Below, one piece after another: positions 61,851 through 64,000 of a DNA stretch of 64,000 bases. The stretch lies in contig NZ_CP022522.1 of NCBI RefSeq assembly GCF_002850255.1, positions 2,851,125 through 2,915,124 on the forward strand, written 5' to 3'. A program made the position numbers and the translations under genes. The notes beneath the pieces are model-generated. The model was not told the origin of the DNA and searched no databases. It saw only the letters and a program-made list of their open reading frames with translations. Origin of the DNA: Pseudoalteromonas sp. NC201 (lineage in GTDB: Bacteria; Pseudomonadota; Gammaproteobacteria; Enterobacterales; Alteromonadaceae). How positions within the stretch are numbered: position 1 is the stretch's first letter; the number at the start of each line of letters is the position of its first letter.

Positions 61851-62135
61851 ATAACCTCCTTTTGAACATCATTTATCAATTATTGCAAAGAACTGATCAT
61901 GCCCAGCTAAGTTTAGCCACTTCTATTGATCTTACTAGTGCAAGTTCAATTGCCTTTAATTCAGATCAAAAAGTTTTTCAAACTATAAAAAAGCGTTACA
62001 AGGTATTACAGAACCGCACTTTATCGCTTATTTTTGCCAATTTAGCGCTAGCTTTAGCAAACGTAAATTTCACCTTACTGGCACTTTTTTTACATCACAC
62101 TACAATGCAGAAAAAGCAAGATTGGAAACGTACCG

Positions 62136-64000
62136 ATGAATGTGACACGCAGTTCGCTAAAAAACCCAGCGAGTGTAATTGTCATCTTGGTGTTGATTAT
62201 TTTATTTGGGCTGTTAAGTATATTTAAACTGCCCATTCAGTTGACGCCAGATATTGAGCAACCACAGATCACGATTTTCTCGGGATGGCGCCAAGCCGCC
62301 CCAGAAGAAATAGAATCAGTGATCATCGAACCGCTAGAAAATGCGGTAAAAAACACACCTGGCGCACTTGAGGTTAATACCAACATCAATCGTGGTAATG
62401 GCTCTATTACGCTAACATTTGCGGTGGGTGCAAATATGCAACAAGCGATGCTAGATGTGCTAACAAGCTTAAATCAAGCCCCACCGTTGCCACTTGATGC
62501 GCTAGACCCAGTCGTATTCGCCGGCGGTAATAACGGTGAAGCAGCAGCCACTTTGTTGGTCACGCCCAAAGACTATCAGGCAAATAGTCTCGATTTTGAT
62601 ATGGCGCAGTTTCAAAAGCAAATCGACGAGTTTATTGAACCAAGACTTGCACGTATTCCCGGCGTGGCACGTGTCGATCTAGCGAGTGAGCGGCCAAAAG
62701 AGCTGCGTGTTACTTTTGATCCGCACAAAGCCGCCGCGCTTGGTATTAGTTTAGATCAAATCAGTAATGTACTTGCAAGCTCTCGCGATACTTCTGGAGG
62801 TCTTGCCAACGTTGGGCGTCGTCAATATACCGTGCGATTCACTGGCCAATATGACCTTTCCAGTATGGCTCAAATGCGTGTCGGCTACTCTGGGGACAGG
62901 CCAATCTACTTAGGTGATATTGCAAGTGTTGAGCGCACCTTTTCAGACCGTTTGGGCATGAGTGGCCGCAATGGTAAACCGGCCTATTATATTCGGCTCT
63001 CTCGGGTCAACGAAGCAAATACCGTTGCCTTGCTTGATGAAATCAACCTTGCAATTGATGAATTAAACCAAGGGCCGCTGGCTGAAAATGGCTTATCGAT
63101 TGAGCTCAGCTTTGATGCCTCCGTCCACATTCGAAATGCACTTTCTTTAGTAAAAAGTAACTTAGGCCTTGGGGTACTCTTATCTTGTTTAATTCTGTGG
63201 CTATTTTTTAGAGGCTTAAAAGCAACCTTGGTGATTGCAGCTACAATCCCCATTTCATTGATGGTCGCCTTTCTCGCACTTAATATCTTTGACCGTAGTC
63301 TAAATGTGATCTCGTTGGCGGGATTGGCATTTGCAGTGGGCCTTGTACTAGACGCCGCTATCATAGTCCAAGAGAATATCTCACGCTTAAGAGCTGAAGG
63401 ATTCGATAACAAAAAAGCCGCCTTAAAAGGAGCTGCCCAAGTGACAGGAGCATTATTTGCTTCGACAACCACCAGCGTCGCCATCTTTTTACCTATTCTC
63501 TTTATGGCGGGTATTGAGGGACAGCTATTCTCTGATTTAGCACTGACACTCTCGATTGCCGTTATTGCGTCAATGTTGTGTGCTATTACCCTTATTCCAC
63601 TGGCAAACCATTTGTGGCCAGACTCTGAACTAAAACCAGATCCTTATCATCAATACTGGCAAAAGCTCACCAACTTCATCATGAAGTTGACCAATAACAG
63701 AGTAAAGCAACTTACTTGGATTGGCGTATTACTGGGTGGTTCGGTGGTTGCAACCATGACCATGCTGCCAAAAACTGACTTTATGCCAAGAGCCCCCACC
63801 GATGGCTTTTTCTTTAACCTAGTGACACCACCTGGTGGCAACGTACAGTTTATGGAAGAAGAATTGCTGCTGCGCGTGAAAAAACGCTTAATGCCCTATT
63901 ACCAAGGCGAAAAAGAACCTGGTATTAAAGACTTTAATTTCTATGCGTTTGGCTCTAATGCTGGCGGTTTTATCTATTCAGCCGACCCTCAACGTGTTGA
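62136..64000 (+). CDS. RND efflux permease, N-terminal part (cut by window edge)
   Basis: This is an inner-membrane drug/metal proton antiporter subunit. 621 residues are visible, open to the right edge. The N-terminus MNVTRSSLKNPASVIVILVL leads into TM1 and then PDIEQPQITIFSGWRQAAPEE, the RND signature. A porter domain is present (PGVARVDLASERP), and TM4 has FAVGLVLDAAIIVQENISRL. In that motif the second Asp of the AcrB proton relay (DD) is replaced by Ala, as in CusA-like (HME) pumps. No membrane-fusion protein gene lies immediately upstream. Whether it exports drugs or metals cannot be told from this part. Confidence 0.92.
   Translation, partial: MNVTRSSLKNPASVIVILVLIILFGLLSIFKLPIQLTPDIEQPQITIFSGWRQAAPEEIESVIIEPLENAVKNTPGALEVNTNINRGNGSITLTFAVGANMQQAMLDVLTSLNQAPPLPLDALDPVVFAGGNNGEAAATLLVTPKDYQANSLDFDMAQFQKQIDEFIEPRLARIPGVARVDLASERPKELRVTFDPHKAAALGISLDQISNVLASSRDTSGGLANVGRRQYTVRFTGQYDLSSMAQMRVGYSGDRPIYLGDIASVERTFSDRLGMSGRNGKPAYYIRLSRVNEANTVALLDEINLAIDELNQGPLAENGLSIELSFDASVHIRNALSLVKSNLGLGVLLSCLILWLFFRGLKATLVIAATIPISLMVAFLALNIFDRSLNVISLAGLAFAVGLVLDAAIIVQENISRLRAEGFDNKKAALKGAAQVTGALFASTTTSVAIFLPILFMAGIEGQLFSDLALTLSIAVIASMLCAITLIPLANHLWPDSELKPDPYHQYWQKLTNFIMKLTNNRVKQLTWIGVLLGGSVVATMTMLPKTDFMPRAPTDGFFFNLVTPPGGNVQFMEEELLLRVKKRLMPYYQGEKEPGIKDFNFYAFGSNAGGFIYSADPQRV

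Noticed and set aside
61862..62227. 121-residue plus-strand ORF beginning with TTG before the RND pump
   Set aside because: It starts at the opposing gene's ribosome-binding region, has no ribosome-binding site of its own, no family likeness, and its end overlaps the RND start in another frame. The stretch 61862-62135 is better read as leader DNA.
1..64000. CRISPR array, tRNA, rRNA, integrase or prophage genes
   Set aside because: No regularly spaced repeats, no cloverleaf sequences and no integrase, capsid or transposase-like frames were recognised.

Overview
The window looks like a chromosomal segment of a marine gammaproteobacterium of the Alteromonadales, most probably Pseudoalteromonas. 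Evidence is the moderately AT-rich DNA, several large TonB-dependent receptors with the N-terminal style common in that order, and clear gammaproteobacterial orthologues (TamA/TamB, RadD, PyrC, MetE/MetR, ElyC, PpiC, GrxA, DeaD, MtfA, PolB, DinG, PriC, YbaM). No rRNA, tRNA, CRISPR array, prophage or transposase gene was seen. The species assignment is inference.

Layout. 1-7 kb: tamA-tamB (tamB cut by the left edge), rraB, radD, a short H-NS protein and pyrC. 7-14 kb: a GAF-GAF-GGDEF-EAL protein, then metE and metR divergently transcribed around a control region with MetJ-type boxes, elyC and an unknown Ala/Lys-rich protein. 14-20 kb: an iron-uptake pair (PepSY membrane protein and siderophore receptor) and a chemoreceptor. 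20-25 kb: an envelope/stress cluster (small lipoprotein, DUF1328, DUF2383, MscS channel, BON protein, small outer-membrane barrel, YqjD/YqjE/YqjK-like operon). 25-33 kb: a minus-strand signalling operon: a phosphatase/lipid-kinase fusion, a sigma-54 activator, a 71-residue histidine-box protein, a CHASE3 kinase, a single-receiver protein and a multi-receiver hybrid kinase. 33-46 kb: SmrA, GhrA-like reductase, OlsF-like acyltransferase fusion, thioredoxin-like protein, a receptor, ppiC, grxA, deaD, mtfA and a DEAH helicase. 46-53 kb: two large paralogous TonB receptors. 53-60 kb: polB divergent from dinG-yfcA-priC-HDAC-comFB-ybaM. 60-64 kb: a NEP1-like (NLP) secreted protein, an unknown protein made of two repeats, and the start of an RND efflux pump.

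The most interesting theme is at 20-33 kb. Four promoters with exact GG-N10-GC spacing (the sigma-54 -24/-12 signature) sit in front of the DUF2383 operon, mscS, the BON gene and the YqjD-like operon. A sigma-54 activator with an intact GAFTGA loop lies in the neighbouring kinase operon. A 12-base word is shared upstream of the first three promoters. I infer a locally encoded phosphorelay that drives an envelope-stress regulon. Other notable items are radD with no ATG/GTG/TTG before its conserved N-terminus (candidate AUU start), a hairpin that buries the deaD ribosome-binding site, a three-copy MITE family (one copy with a 5-bp target duplication forming the grxA leader, two flanking the helicase gene), a second foldback MITE, and an NLP toxin-family protein.
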